Source: Symbiobacteriaceae bacterium
GTDB lineage: Bacteria; Bacillota; Sulfobacillia; Symbiobacteriales; Symbiobacteriaceae
Assembly: GCA_029239785.1 (NCBI GenBank)
Contig: JARBUG010000003.1
Location: forward strand, 58,639-122,638
Direction of reading: 5' to 3'
Length of the DNA stretch: 64,000 nucleotides
The position numbers were made by a program, and so were the translations under genes. Below, piece by piece: positions 24,632-32,987 of this stretch (the stretch's first letter is position 1; the number at the start of each line of letters is the position of its first letter). A model generated the notes under the pieces. It ran no database searches. It worked only from the letters and a program-made list of their open reading frames with translations, and was not told where the DNA came from.

Positions 24632-24946
24632 TTGACTTACGCGATCATTGAGACCGGCGGCAAGCAGTACCGTGTGCAGGCTGGCGAAACCGTCCGCATT
24701 GAAAAGCTCACTGCGGCCGAAGGCGAATCCGTCAGCTTTGACAAGGTCCTCGTCGTCAACAACGAAGGCAAGCTGACCGTGGGTGCTCCCTACGTGGCCG
24801 GCGCCAAGGTTACCGCTACTGTCAAGGCCCAGGGCAAGGCCCCCAAGATCATCGTCTTCAAGTACCATAACAAGACCAACTACCGGCGCAAGACCGGCCA
24901 CCGGCAGCCCTTCACGGCTGTCACCATCGAGCGGATCGAGGGCTAA
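24632..24946 (+). CDS. rplU: 50S ribosomal protein L21
   Basis: A 104-aa protein beginning [18 protein letters not shown] and ending in the [18 protein letters not shown] signature of L21, which binds 23S rRNA. The TTG at 24632 is the likely start: CGGAGGTG lies 8 nt upstream and the product then starts [12 protein letters not shown] as in other L21 proteins. A GTG at 24623 overlaps the binding site itself. First gene of rplU-prp-rpmA. Confidence 0.95.
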   Translation: MTYAIIETGGKQYRVQAGETVRIEKLTAAEGESVSFDKVLVVNNEGKLTVGAPYVAGAKVTATVKAQGKAPKIIVFKYHNKTNYRRKTGHRQPFTAVTIERIEG

Positions 24947-24952
24947 TTCGCC

Positions 24953-25282
24953 ATGACAGAGGTCCAGGTGCGGCGAGCACCCGACGGCACGGTCACCGAG
25001 CTGCGGGTCAGCGGGCATACGGGCTATGCGGAGCTGGGTGAGGACATTGTCTGCGCCGGGGTTAGCGCTCTGGCGGTTACGTGCCTCATCGGGCTCAAGA
25101 AAGTGGCCCGCCACCCACACGAGGGCAAAGCCAGGTCCGGCAGCATGCACTGCAAGCTGTTGCCCGGCGGCACCCCCGAATCCGCCGCCAAGGCTCAGGC
25201 GATTCTCGAAACCACGGTGTTAGGGCTTCAGGATATTGCTAAGGATTATCAACAATTTATCCGTGTGACGGAAGGAGGCTGA
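24953..25282 (+). CDS. prp: Prp, cysteine protease that matures L27 (YsxB)
   Basis: A 109-aa protein of the Prp/YsxB family with the catalytic His in SGHTGYA and the catalytic Cys in [10 protein letters not shown]. In Firmicutes Prp removes a short N-terminal peptide from ribosomal protein L27 after a conserved Phe. The neighbouring L27 has exactly such an extension, so substrate and protease are co-encoded. Seven bp after rplU, with the rpmA ribosome binding site overlapping its end. Confidence 0.93.
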   Translation: MTEVQVRRAPDGTVTELRVSGHTGYAELGEDIVCAGVSALAVTCLIGLKKVARHPHEGKARSGSMHCKLLPGGTPESAAKAQAILETTVLGLQDIAKDYQQFIRVTEGG

Positions 25283-25287
25283 AAGCT

Positions 25288-25557
25288 GTGTTCCTTCAGC
25301 TTTTCGCTCATAAGAAGGGCGTCGGCTCTTCGAAGAACGGTCGCGATTCCAATCCGCAGTACCTCGGTGTGAAGCGGTTCGACGGTCAGGTCGTCACCTG
25401 CGGCACGATTATCGTCCGGCAGCGCGGCACCAAGATTCACCCCGGCGAGAACATCGGCATCGGCAAGGACGACACCCTGTTCGCCATGGCCGATGGCACC
25501 GTCAAGTTCGGTCGCAAGGGCGCCGACAAGAAGATCGTCAGCATCCTGCCCGCCTAA
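25288..25557 (+). CDS. rpmA: 50S ribosomal protein L27 with Prp-cleavable N-terminus
   Basis: An 89-aa protein beginning [20 protein letters not shown]. The LQLF-AHKKG segment matches the Prp cleavage motif, giving mature L27 that starts at AHKKG, close to the peptidyl-transferase centre. The GTG start at 25288 has AAGGAGG 9 nt upstream, inside the end of prp. Followed at once by a terminator. Confidence 0.95.
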   Translation: MFLQLFAHKKGVGSSKNGRDSNPQYLGVKRFDGQVVTCGTIIVRQRGTKIHPGENIGIGKDDTLFAMADGTVKFGRKGADKKIVSILPA

Positions 25558-25571
25558 AGCATTCAAAGGCG

Positions 25572-25605
25572 GCCCCAGCACCGAGCATGGTGCTGGGGCT
25601 TTGTT
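25572..25605 (+). terminator. Terminator after rpmA
   Basis: An 11-bp perfect stem (GCCCCAGCACC / GGTGCTGGGGC), a 6-nt loop and TTTGTT. It stands only 12 nt before the Spo0B-like start, so it may reduce rather than stop transcription into spo0B-obgE. Confidence 0.8.
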
Positions 25606-25617
25606 CTAGGAGGGTGT

Positions 25618-26055
25618 ATGAGCGGTGTGATCTCGGAGGCCGAGGCGCTGCAATTGCTCCGGCGGCAGCGGCACAGTTTCTTGAACCACCTGCAGGTGAT
25701 TTCCGGCTGGCTGCAGCTCGGCCGGCCCGAGCGGGCGCAGCAGTACCTGGAGGCCGTGGCGGCCCGCATGACCGGCGAATCCGACGTGCTTCGCCAGGCG
25801 TCCACCGGCCTGAGCCTGCTGGTGCTCGAACTGGGCCTTGAAGCGGAGACGCACGGCGTGCAGATCGAGTGGCAACTGGGCGGTGAGCTGGCGCCTGCTG
25901 GCGGGCTCGCGACGATTCCGTCCGATGAGCAGCGTGCCCGCCTCCGCCAGCAGGTGTTAGACGCGCTTTCCAGCGGCATCACCGGACCACTTGTGATTCG
26001 TCTGGCAGACGGTGGATTTTCCGTACATACGCCTTCGGGCATGGGTGAAGGCTAG
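25618..26055 (+). CDS. spo0B: Spo0B-like sporulation phosphotransferase
   Basis: A 145-aa protein with RQRHSFLNHLQVISGWLQLG, the Spo0B/sensor-kinase alpha-helical hairpin whose His accepts phosphate between Spo0F and Spo0A. The C-terminal half is a short degenerate ATPase-like fold. Bacillus Spo0B is about 190 aa, so this is a compact version; such short SPOB-a proteins are common next to obgE in clostridia. AGGAGGG lies 4-5 nt before ATG. Confidence 0.8.
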   Translation: MSGVISEAEALQLLRRQRHSFLNHLQVISGWLQLGRPERAQQYLEAVAARMTGESDVLRQASTGLSLLVLELGLEAETHGVQIEWQLGGELAPAGGLATIPSDEQRARLRQQVLDALSSGITGPLVIRLADGGFSVHTPSGMGEG

Positions 26056-26094
26056 GATCAAGCGTTATGATTCGGAGCGGGATGTGATAGGACC

Positions 26095-27378
26095 ATGTTT
26101 GTTGATGTGGCGCGTATCTACGTCAAGGGCGGCGATGGTGGCCGCGGTTCCAACGCCGTCCGTCGCGAAAAGTTTGTGCCCGAAGGCGGGCCCTGGGGCG
26201 GCGACGGCGGCCGCGGCGGCGATGTGATCTTCATCGTCGACTCGGGCCTCAATACCCTGGTCGACTTCAAGTACCAGAAGCATTTCAAGGGCGGCCGCGG
26301 CGAAATTGGTGACACCAAAGGCATGTACGGCCGCAAGGGCGACGACCTGACGGTCAAGGTGCCTCCCGGCACCGTCATCAAAGATGATGACACCGGCGAA
26401 GTGCTGTTTGACCTGACGGAGCACGGCCAGAAGGTGGTCGTGGCCAAGGGTGGCCGGGGTGGCCGCGGCAATATGAAGTTTTGGACGCCCCAGAACAAAA
26501 TGCCCACCTTTTATGAGAAGGGCGAACCGGGGCAGGAGCGCTGGCTGCTGCTCGAAATGAAAGTGATCGCCGATGCGGGGCTGGTGGGCTTCCCGAACGC
26601 GGGCAAGTCGACGTTCCTTTCCCGCGTCAGTGCTGCCAAGCCGAAGGTTGCGAACTACCCCTTTACCACGCTGAACCCCGTTTTGGGCGTGGTGGAGGTT
26701 GGCGACGGCCGTTCTTTCGTGCTGGCCGACATTCCCGGGCTGATTGAGGGCGCCTCCGAAGGCGTGGGCCTGGGCCACGAGTTCCTGCGCCACGTGGAGC
26801 GGTGCAAGGTGCTGATTCACGTGCTCGATGGCGCCGGCACCGAGGGGCGCGACCCCCTTGAGGACTTGGAGATCATTAACAAGGAACTGGGCGAATTCAA
26901 CGCCAAGCTGTTGGAGCGGCCCATGCTGGTGGCGTTCAATAAAATGGACGTGACCGAAGCGCAGGACAACCTGCTGCGAATCAAGACCGAGCTGGAGCAG
27001 CGGGGCTACAGGGTCTTCCCGCTTTCGGGCGTGACCGGCGAGGGGCTGCGGCCGTTGCTGCAGGCCGCAGCGGATGCGATCGCCGCGTACGTGCCGCCGG
27101 CCGAACCCGACATCATTGATGAGGAGCATGTCTTCCGGCCGAAGGAAGATGAGTTCCAGGTCTTTGCCGACAACGGCATCTGGCATGTGAAGGGCAAGGA
27201 AGTCGATAAGCTCGTTGCCATGACGATGTGGGAAAATGACGAGGCGGTCAAGCGCTTCCTGCGCATTCTGCGGGCCATGGGCGTGGAGAAGACGCTGCGC
27301 GAGTACGGCGCACAGGACGGCGATACCATTCGTGTGGCCGACATCGAATTCGAACTGAGCGACGAGCCGATCTCGTAG
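26095..27378 (+). CDS. obgE: GTPase Obg
   Basis: A 427-aa protein with three domains. The N-terminal glycine-rich Obg fold starts FVDVARIYVKGGDGGRGS. The G domain has GFPNAGKST (G1), DIPGLIEG (G3) and NKMD (G4). The C-terminal OCT domain ends DTIRVADIEFEL. It acts in late 50S assembly and, in Bacillus, in sporulation and stress signalling. The gene is 39 bp after spo0B. Confidence 0.97.
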   Translation: MFVDVARIYVKGGDGGRGSNAVRREKFVPEGGPWGGDGGRGGDVIFIVDSGLNTLVDFKYQKHFKGGRGEIGDTKGMYGRKGDDLTVKVPPGTVIKDDDTGEVLFDLTEHGQKVVVAKGGRGGRGNMKFWTPQNKMPTFYEKGEPGQERWLLLEMKVIADAGLVGFPNAGKSTFLSRVSAAKPKVANYPFTTLNPVLGVVEVGDGRSFVLADIPGLIEGASEGVGLGHEFLRHVERCKVLIHVLDGAGTEGRDPLEDLEIINKELGEFNAKLLERPMLVAFNKMDVTEAQDNLLRIKTELEQRGYRVFPLSGVTGEGLRPLLQAAADAIAAYVPPAEPDIIDEEHVFRPKEDEFQVFADNGIWHVKGKEVDKLVAMTMWENDEAVKRFLRILRAMGVEKTLREYGAQDGDTIRVADIEFELSDEPIS

Positions 27379-27417
27379 GCTGACCGGCTTTTCCCTGCGG
27401 GCCTTTCGTTTATTTCG

Positions 27418-27554
27418 CCACGGATTACGCGGATTTCACGGATTTTTGGTCCCCACGCGGATTACCAGGTGAGTAACCCTGGGAAAATATATACAATTTT
27501 ATATTTCCCAATCCGCGTATGTCCCGAAATCCGTGAAATCTGTGAAATCCGTGG
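27418..27554. repeat. Nested AT-rich palindrome (137 bp)
   Basis: The outer arms (CCACGGATTACGCGG... from 27418; ...GAAATCCGTGG to 27554) match in 25 of 28 positions. Inside are ACGCGGATT / AATCCGCGT and TGGGAAAATAT / ATATTTCCCA inverted repeats. It is far more AT-rich than its surroundings and contains no gene. Together with 27697-27726 it fills most of the 390-bp gap between obgE and yhbY. Confidence 0.7.
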
Positions 27555-27647
27555 CCATAAAATGAAGACCCACAGGGGTATACATGGCCAATCCGGACAC
27601 CTTTCTACCGCAGATGACGCATTACGAAGCCAACACGAATTCAAGGC

Positions 27648-27726
27648 TCATCCAACACTGATCCAACATGCTTCCGGCAAGGATCCAACATTGACCCAAT
27701 ATCTGTGTGATCTGTGTCATCTGTGG
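27648..27726 (+). repeat. Direct GATCCAACA repeats and a single copy of the CATCTGTGG arm
   Basis: ATCCAACA occurs three times (27649-27692). It is followed by TATCTGTGTGATCTGTGT and CATCTGTGGTCA, which matches the right arm of the palindrome at 35412-35527. It looks like a fragment of the same dispersed repeat family. Confidence 0.55.
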
Positions 27727-27769
27727 TCAAACATGATGCCCACAGGGGCACCCCAGGGAGGACCTGACT

Positions 27770-28063
27770 ATGGAGCTTAAAGGCAAGCAAAAGCGGTTTC
27801 TGCGGGCCATGGGCGTGACCATGGACCCGATTTTGACGATTGGCAAGGACGGTGTTTCTGAGAACACCATCGTGCAGGCCGACGGGGCGCTGCTGGCCCG
27901 TGAACTGATCAAGGGCCGGGTGCTGCCGACGGCGCCCGCGGGCGTCGCGGAGACGGCGAGCGAGATCGCCGAGCGGTCGGGCGCCGACCTGGTGCAGGTG
28001 GTAGGCCGGAACTTCCTGCTGTACCGCCCGCACCCGGAGAACCCGGTCATCCAACTGCCGTAA
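27770..28063 (+). CDS. yhbY: YhbY, CRM-domain RNA-binding protein
   Basis: A 97-aa CRM (YhbY) domain protein starting KGKQKRFLRAMG with the conserved GKDGVS segment (GxxG RNA-binding loop). YhbY associates with pre-50S particles. AGGGAGGACC precedes the ATG. First of the yhbY-nadD-yqeK-LCP-rsfS run; the gap to nadD is about 12 bp. Confidence 0.93.
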   Translation: MELKGKQKRFLRAMGVTMDPILTIGKDGVSENTIVQADGALLARELIKGRVLPTAPAGVAETASEIAERSGADLVQVVGRNFLLYRPHPENPVIQLP

Positions 28064-28075
28064 GAGGTGGGAGCC

Positions 28076-28702
28076 ATGCCGTACGTCGGCATTATGGGCG
28101 GCACCTTCGACCCGATTCACCTGGGGCACTTGGCTGCTGCGGAGGGCGCCATGCATCTGGTCGGGCTGGACCAGGTACTGTTTATGCCCAACCGGCAGCC
28201 GCCGCACAAGGCGGGGCGCCCGGTGATTCCGGCGGAGTACAGGGCGGCGATGGTCAGACTGGCCATCGCCGGTCAGCCGCGCTTTGCTTTCTCTGACCTG
28301 GAACTGCGGCGGGAAGGGCCGTCGTACACTTTGCTGACGGTGCAGGCCCTGCAGGCAGAGCACCCGGACTGGCGGTTCGCCTTTCTGGCCGGCATGGACA
28401 GCCTGGTCGACCTGACCACGTGGTATCAGTACGAGACGCTGCTTCGCGCCATCGACATGGTGATTTTCACCCGGCCCGGGTACAGTACCGAGCAGCGCGA
28501 TGGGGCGCTGGCGCGGCTGGGTCCGGAGCTGGCGGCCCGGGTCAGGCTGGTGGAGGTGCCGGGCGTGGCCGTGTCAGGCACGTTGCTCCGGCGCCTGGCG
28601 GGGGAGGGATACCCCCTGCGCTACCTGGTGCCGGATGCCGTTGCGGAATATATCAGCGAAAACGGTTTGTATCGGAACTCCAACCATACGTCAACCGTCT
28701 AA
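28076..28702 (+). CDS. nadD: Nicotinate-nucleotide adenylyltransferase
   Basis: A 208-aa protein of the nucleotidyltransferase fold with GGTFDPIHLGHL (the GxFxPxHxGH ATP motif) and the C-terminal VSGTLLRRLAGEG (SxTxxR-like) motif. It forms nicotinate adenine dinucleotide from NaMN and ATP in NAD synthesis. ATG 28076 is preferred; a GTG at 28067 overlaps the AGAGGTGG binding site. Confidence 0.95.
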   Translation: MPYVGIMGGTFDPIHLGHLAAAEGAMHLVGLDQVLFMPNRQPPHKAGRPVIPAEYRAAMVRLAIAGQPRFAFSDLELRREGPSYTLLTVQALQAEHPDWRFAFLAGMDSLVDLTTWYQYETLLRAIDMVIFTRPGYSTEQRDGALARLGPELAARVRLVEVPGVAVSGTLLRRLAGEGYPLRYLVPDAVAEYISENGLYRNSNHTSTV

Positions 28703-28719
28703 AGGGCAAAAGCGCGGAG

Positions 28720-29292
28720 GTGGAGGCGCTGACAGACTGGGCAACACTGGCGGCGGCCATGGCCGCCCGCACGCCGCAGACGCGGCTGGCACATGTGTTT
28801 GGGGTGGTGGAGACTGCCCGCGAAATGGCCGACCGCTTCGGCGAAAACCGTGCGCAGGCCGAGGTTGCAGCGCTCCTGCACGATTACGCGAAAGCAATGC
28901 CCTTCGCGGAGCAGCTTGCCGAGGCGCGGCGCCGAAACCTGCTGATTGACTCCACCGAGGAGGTCTCACCGGTCCTGCTGCATGGTGCAGTTGGGGCCGC
29001 CCTGCTGCAGGAGCAGGGGCTGGTGACGGACCCCGCCGTGCTGGATGCAATTCGCTGGCATACCACCGGTCGAGTTGGCATGAGCCGCCTGGAGATGATT
29101 ATTTATGTGGCCGACAGCATTGAGCCCAACCGCTCCTACCCTGGCATCGAGGTGATTCGGGAAGCTGCCCGGCGGGATCTGGTGGAAGCCACCCTGAAAG
29201 CGGCGGATTCGGCGATCCGGTTCGTGCTGGACAGCGGCTGGCTCCTGCACGTTTACACCATTCAGACACGTAACTGGCTGCTGACGCTTTAA
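28720..29292 (+). CDS. yqeK: YqeK, HD-domain Ap4A hydrolase-type phosphohydrolase
   Basis: A 190-aa HD superfamily protein. Visible metal ligands are HVFGVVETAREMA (His), LLHDYAK (HD), HGAVGA and IRWHTTGR, then VADSIEPNR. YqeK proteins hydrolyse diadenosine tetraphosphate symmetrically and always follow nadD. GTG 28720 is the only conventional start that keeps the family N-terminus; the GGAGG lies unusually close, so a start at the nearby CTG 28729 is possible. Confidence 0.9.
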   Translation: MEALTDWATLAAAMAARTPQTRLAHVFGVVETAREMADRFGENRAQAEVAALLHDYAKAMPFAEQLAEARRRNLLIDSTEEVSPVLLHGAVGAALLQEQGLVTDPAVLDAIRWHTTGRVGMSRLEMIIYVADSIEPNRSYPGIEVIREAARRDLVEATLKAADSAIRFVLDSGWLLHVYTIQTRNWLLTL

Positions 29293-29317
29293 CCTGGACC
29301 GGCGGGGAGTGAATGCC

Positions 29318-30619
29318 TTGGTCTCCCATTCAGACCTGTTGGGCGCCCGCAGTTCACGCCGCAAACCGCCCCGTCGCTGGGGGCGGCTGATCGTGCTGCT
29401 GCTGGCCGGAAGCATTACCGCAGCGCTGGTCTACACCTTTTCGATGGTCGGTGTGGCCGTACAGGAAGTGACCGATCCGATTTCCGCTGAGGTCCGGCCG
29501 GAAATGCGCCCCCTGCCCGTGCAGGCGGGCCAGCGAATCAATGTGCTGGTTATGGGTCTGGATGCGGACAAGCTCCGCTCCGATATGATGATGCTGGTCT
29601 CCATCGATCCGGAAACGAAGAAGGCCGCGCTGATGCAGATTCCCCGCGACACGCGGGCACTGATCGCCGGCAGGGGAAGCTATGAAAAGATCAACAGTGC
29701 CTACGCATACGGTGTGGGCGACAAGCAGTTTCCGGCCAACCTGCGGGCGCTGAAGACCGTAGAGGACCTGTTGGATGTGGCCATTCACTACACCGTCGTG
29801 ATCGACCTGGAGGGGTTCCGAAAGGCGATCGATGCGGCAGGTGGCGTGACGATCGATATCCCGCAGAAAATGGACTACGACGATCCGACGCAGGATCTGC
29901 ACATACACTTTGAGCCAGGCCGCCAAGAATTGGACGGCAAGCAAGCGCTTGAATATGTTCGCTGGCGCGGTAACAATGATGGGACAGGCTATGTGGACGG
30001 CGACCTGGGCCGAATCAGGGCGCAGCAGCAGTTTTTGGGCGCCCTGCTGGACCAGATGCTGAGGCCGTCCAACCTGGTCTCGCTTCCCGGACAGCTGGCA
30101 GAGATCTCGCACTATATCAGCACCACCATGGAGTCGGGCCGGGTTCTTTCACTCACGGCCCTGGGCACATCGCTGCGGCGGCAGGACCTCGAGTTCACCA
30201 CGCTGCCCGGGACGGATGGCTACCTGTTCGAGCCGGCTTACGCCCAACGAATCAGCTACTACTTTATGGATCCGGTGGCGACCGAGAAACTTGTGAACCG
30301 GGCCATTCGGGGCATCGATCCGAAGGCAGCGGCCAACGTGAAGGTGCAGGTTGCAGCCGGTGCTTCGCCGGCGGCGGCTGCGCAAGCTCTGGTTGAGCGC
30401 TTTGTGGGGCAGGGCTTTGCGGCGAGCCTCGCCACTGCGGCGGAGGCCGGCGCCGAGAAGACCCGGGTGGTCGCCCTGACCGGTGATGCGGCCAAGGCCC
30501 AGCTGGTTGCCCGGTCCCTCGCATCGCTGGGGCACACGGTTGAAGTGATGTCGCTCGAAGAGCCGAATCCGACGGCCGACGTGCGCGTGATTCTGGGTAA
30601 GGCCCGGTCTGGGAACTGA
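29318..30619 (+). CDS. LytR-CpsA-Psr (LCP) family cell-wall ligase
   Basis: About 433 aa: a basic cytoplasmic N-terminus, one membrane segment (LIVLLLAGSITAALVYTF), the LCP catalytic domain (about 70-320) with VLVMGLDADKLRSDMM, IPRDTRALI and YVRWRGNNDG, and a C-terminal LytR_C domain (about 335-430). LCP enzymes attach anionic polymers to peptidoglycan outside the cell. TTG 29318 has GGGGAG 8 nt upstream; GTG 29309 is the longer alternative. Confidence 0.92.
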   Translation: MVSHSDLLGARSSRRKPPRRWGRLIVLLLAGSITAALVYTFSMVGVAVQEVTDPISAEVRPEMRPLPVQAGQRINVLVMGLDADKLRSDMMMLVSIDPETKKAALMQIPRDTRALIAGRGSYEKINSAYAYGVGDKQFPANLRALKTVEDLLDVAIHYTVVIDLEGFRKAIDAAGGVTIDIPQKMDYDDPTQDLHIHFEPGRQELDGKQALEYVRWRGNNDGTGYVDGDLGRIRAQQQFLGALLDQMLRPSNLVSLPGQLAEISHYISTTMESGRVLSLTALGTSLRRQDLEFTTLPGTDGYLFEPAYAQRISYYFMDPVATEKLVNRAIRGIDPKAAANVKVQVAAGASPAAAAQALVERFVGQGFAASLATAAEAGAEKTRVVALTGDAAKAQLVARSLASLGHTVEVMSLEEPNPTADVRVILGKARSGN

Positions 30620-30664
30620 GGGTTTTTTCGCCTGGAGATTCGTTATTTCAGGAGGAACCTGCAC

Positions 30665-31081
30665 ATGCAGATGGAATACGGTAAAGTAGAAGAAGTCGAA
30701 ATCGCACGACGAAAGGGGAATGAAGGATTGGTAGAATCCGCCCAGCTGGCCCGTGTGGCGGCCTTGACCGCAGATGACAAGAAGGCCAAGGACGTCAGGA
30801 TTCTGGATATCCGCTCCATTAGTTCGGTGGCCGATTACTTTGTGATCTGCACCGGAACCAGCACCACGCATGTCCGAGCGATTGTTGACAACATCGAAGA
30901 GCAGTTGTCCGGTCTCGGGCTCTCGTTGCATCACATGGAGGGGTACCAGAACGGCCGCTGGATTCTGCTGGACTTCAACGATATCGTTGTGCATGTGATG
31001 CAGCCCGCCGAGCGGGAGTTCTACAACCTGGAGCGCCTCTGGGGCGATGCGCCCGAATTGAAGTTCTCGCAGGCAGTGTAA
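30665..31081 (+). CDS. rsfS: Ribosomal silencing factor RsfS
   Basis: A 138-aa protein with the Iojap/RsfS core DKKAKDVRILDI, VADYFVICTGTS and WILLDFNDIVVHVM. It binds L14 and blocks subunit joining when nutrients run low. AGGAGGAACCTGCAC precedes ATG 30665. The first 20 residues are not typical of the family; a TTG at 30728 would give the usual length of about 117 aa. Last gene of the cluster before a strong terminator. Confidence 0.93.
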   Translation: MQMEYGKVEEVEIARRKGNEGLVESAQLARVAALTADDKKAKDVRILDIRSISSVADYFVICTGTSTTHVRAIVDNIEEQLSGLGLSLHHMEGYQNGRWILLDFNDIVVHVMQPAEREFYNLERLWGDAPELKFSQAV

Positions 31082-31094
31082 GCGTTGCAATGAG

Positions 31095-31131
31095 GAAGCC
31101 GGGCACCCCGTGGGGCGCCCGGCTTCGTTTT
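31095..31131 (+). terminator. Terminator after rsfS
   Basis: A 15-bp stem (GAAGCCGGGCACCCC / GGGGCGCCCGGCTTC) with one mismatch and a 2-nt loop, followed by GTTTTCG. It ends the rplU-rsfS region and faces the convergent spoIID-like gene. Confidence 0.85.
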
Positions 31132-31142
31132 CGTGGTGGCTG

Positions 31143-32723
31143 CTAATAGGCCTGCTCCAGGATGGAGCCCTGGTAGAAGTGGGCCAGGATCTCCTGGTAG
31201 GTGGCCTTCTTTTCGGCCATGCCAACGGCACCGGTCTGCGACAAGCCAACGCCGTGGCCCCAGCCGCCGCCGTAGCCCACAAACCCGGTGATCTCCTTGG
31301 TCTTGGGATCGACCACGGGTTCCAGGTAGACGAGCGTGGAGCGGAGCGAGGTGTAGCTGCCGTCAGCGAGGACGTACTTCAGGGCGCTGCGGATGGTGTC
31401 CTTGTACACGTAGAAGGTGCCGGCATCGGCGACGACTTCCAGGGTAAGGGCCCGGCCCGAGGGGCCGCGGTCGGGAATGTTCAGGGCATGAATGGTGCCC
31501 AGTTCGGTGTTGAACCAGGCGCCCAGGATGGCCTGGAGTTCGGCCTGGGTCCACTCAACGGTCCAGCGATGGTACTTGGACCAGTCAGACTCGAAGTCGC
31601 CCTCCGCCGCGTTGCGCAGGCTGGTGGGATTGGCATGCCGCTTGAAGACTTCCAGACTGGGCACATGCTCCAGGGCGTTGCCACGCTGAGCGTCGGGAAT
31701 GCCACGCAGGTAAGCGACGGGCGCCGAGTTCCAGACTTCTTCGTTGTTGGCGGTAAAGCCGCCGGAGGTGGAGAAGAAGACGGCGTCAACGTACTTGCCG
31801 TCGTACTTCAGGACCATGCCGCGGGTGCCGTCGACGGCAGCGTTGCTGACGGGGTGCTCATCCTGGTAGCCGCCGTAGACCTGGTCGCTGGTGGTGGGCA
31901 GCAGGTCGTAGCCGTCGGCCTTGCGCTTGCCTAGGTTGGCCATGGCGTAGGTGCGGGCAGCAACAGCCTGCGACTTCTGGGCTTCCAGCTCGCCGTAGGG
32001 GTTGGGCGGAAGCTCACGGGGCACGACGCCGTACAGATACTGTTCCATGGGCAGCTCGTTGATCAGGGCCAGGGTGCCCTGGGAGTTGAACCGGACTTCG
32101 CCGGTGCCGCGGTACATGCGGCCGTTGAGGGTGATCAGGCCGTCCTGGGCTGCCACGGTGACGGGGGCATTTACCGTAACGGCCCCGGTGGGCAGGGTCA
32201 GTTCGATGCTGGCCTGGCCGTCGGTGATGGTGATCAGCTTCCAGAAGGAGTCGCTCATGGCGACGCCGTCGGCGATGGCCTTGTTGCGGAAGGTGTTGCG
32301 CACGCCGAAGGAGGCGTTGGACGGGAACTCGCCGAGGTAGACGCGCCAGCCGTTGTTGTACGGTTCCAGGTAGACGACATAGCCCAGGGCCGTGGCCTTG
32401 GCAACCAGGGCGTCAACCTTGGACCGGTCGGCGGAGAACGAGACCTGGAGCCGGTAGTTGGTCCTGACAATCGCAGTGGAGCCCAGCTTGACGGGAATGG
32501 ACTGGCCGGCGGCACCGGTATAGAGCACTTGACCGGTCGCCTTGTTGGTCAGGATGAAGGCACCGGTGGCGCCCACGGTGCCCTCGGTGATCTGCGGGTT
32601 GACGCCGATGCGAACGATGGGCTCAGTGCCTGCGGCACCTGCGGTAGCGGGAATTAGGGCGGCGAACACGAGCAGCATGGTGAGCAGGATGCCAAGTGTC
32701 CGGAAACGGGGCGATTGCTTCAT
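31143..32723 (-). CDS. spoIID: SpoIID/LytB-domain protein
   Basis: A 526-aa protein with a signal peptide (LGILLTMLLVFAALIPATAGA), an SPOR-like region (about 90-160, YRLQVSFSADRSKVDALVAKA) and the SpoIID domain (about 215-515) with ELPMEQYLYGVVPRELP, AQAVAARTYA-like QAVAARTYAM, and the final GYGGGWGHGVGLSQTGAVGMA. SpoIID is a lytic transglycosylase acting on denuded peptidoglycan during engulfment; longer SpoIID/LytB proteins may act in vegetative wall turnover. AAGGAG lies 10 nt before ATG. Stand-alone gene. Confidence 0.9.
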   Translation of the reverse strand: MKQSPRFRTLGILLTMLLVFAALIPATAGAAGTEPIVRIGVNPQITEGTVGATGAFILTNKATGQVLYTGAAGQSIPVKLGSTAIVRTNYRLQVSFSADRSKVDALVAKATALGYVVYLEPYNNGWRVYLGEFPSNASFGVRNTFRNKAIADGVAMSDSFWKLITITDGQASIELTLPTGAVTVNAPVTVAAQDGLITLNGRMYRGTGEVRFNSQGTLALINELPMEQYLYGVVPRELPPNPYGELEAQKSQAVAARTYAMANLGKRKADGYDLLPTTSDQVYGGYQDEHPVSNAAVDGTRGMVLKYDGKYVDAVFFSTSGGFTANNEEVWNSAPVAYLRGIPDAQRGNALEHVPSLEVFKRHANPTSLRNAAEGDFESDWSKYHRWTVEWTQAELQAILGAWFNTELGTIHALNIPDRGPSGRALTLEVVADAGTFYVYKDTIRSALKYVLADGSYTSLRSTLVYLEPVVDPKTKEITGFVGYGGGWGHGVGLSQTGAVGMAEKKATYQEILAHFYQGSILEQAY

Positions 32724-32858
32724 CAGTCTGCAACTCCTTCTGCGGGTGAAGTGGTATAGACCAATCTGTTGATTCGGTGGATGTAGCGTGAATCCTCTGG
32801 GTCTTTTGTCCTATTCGAATAGCGAGTGGTGGCTAGAACCCTATCCAGGGTCTACCGG

Positions 32859-32888
32859 TTGACGTTAAAGTTTTGTTTGTCGTATCAT
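32859..32888 (+). promoter_or_regulatory. Promoter of the PBP gene
   Basis: TTGACG, an 18-bp spacer and TATCAT about 90 bp upstream of the start. A terminator-like hairpin follows before the gene. Confidence 0.6.
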
Positions 32889-32923
32889 CTTCATGTGCAC
32901 AAATGGCGAGAACTACAAGGAAC

Positions 32924-32954
32924 CGGGGCACGACCCCGGTTCTTCTTTTCTCAT
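32924..32954 (+). terminator. Terminator-like hairpin in the PBP leader (possible attenuator)
   Basis: GAACCGGGG-CACGA-CCCCGGTTC, a perfect 9-bp stem, followed by TTCTTTTC. It lies between the candidate promoter and the PBP start, so it could reduce read-through into the gene. Confidence 0.6.
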
Positions 32955-32987
32955 GCAAAAGCAAATACTACTTGAGGGGTGAGTTCG

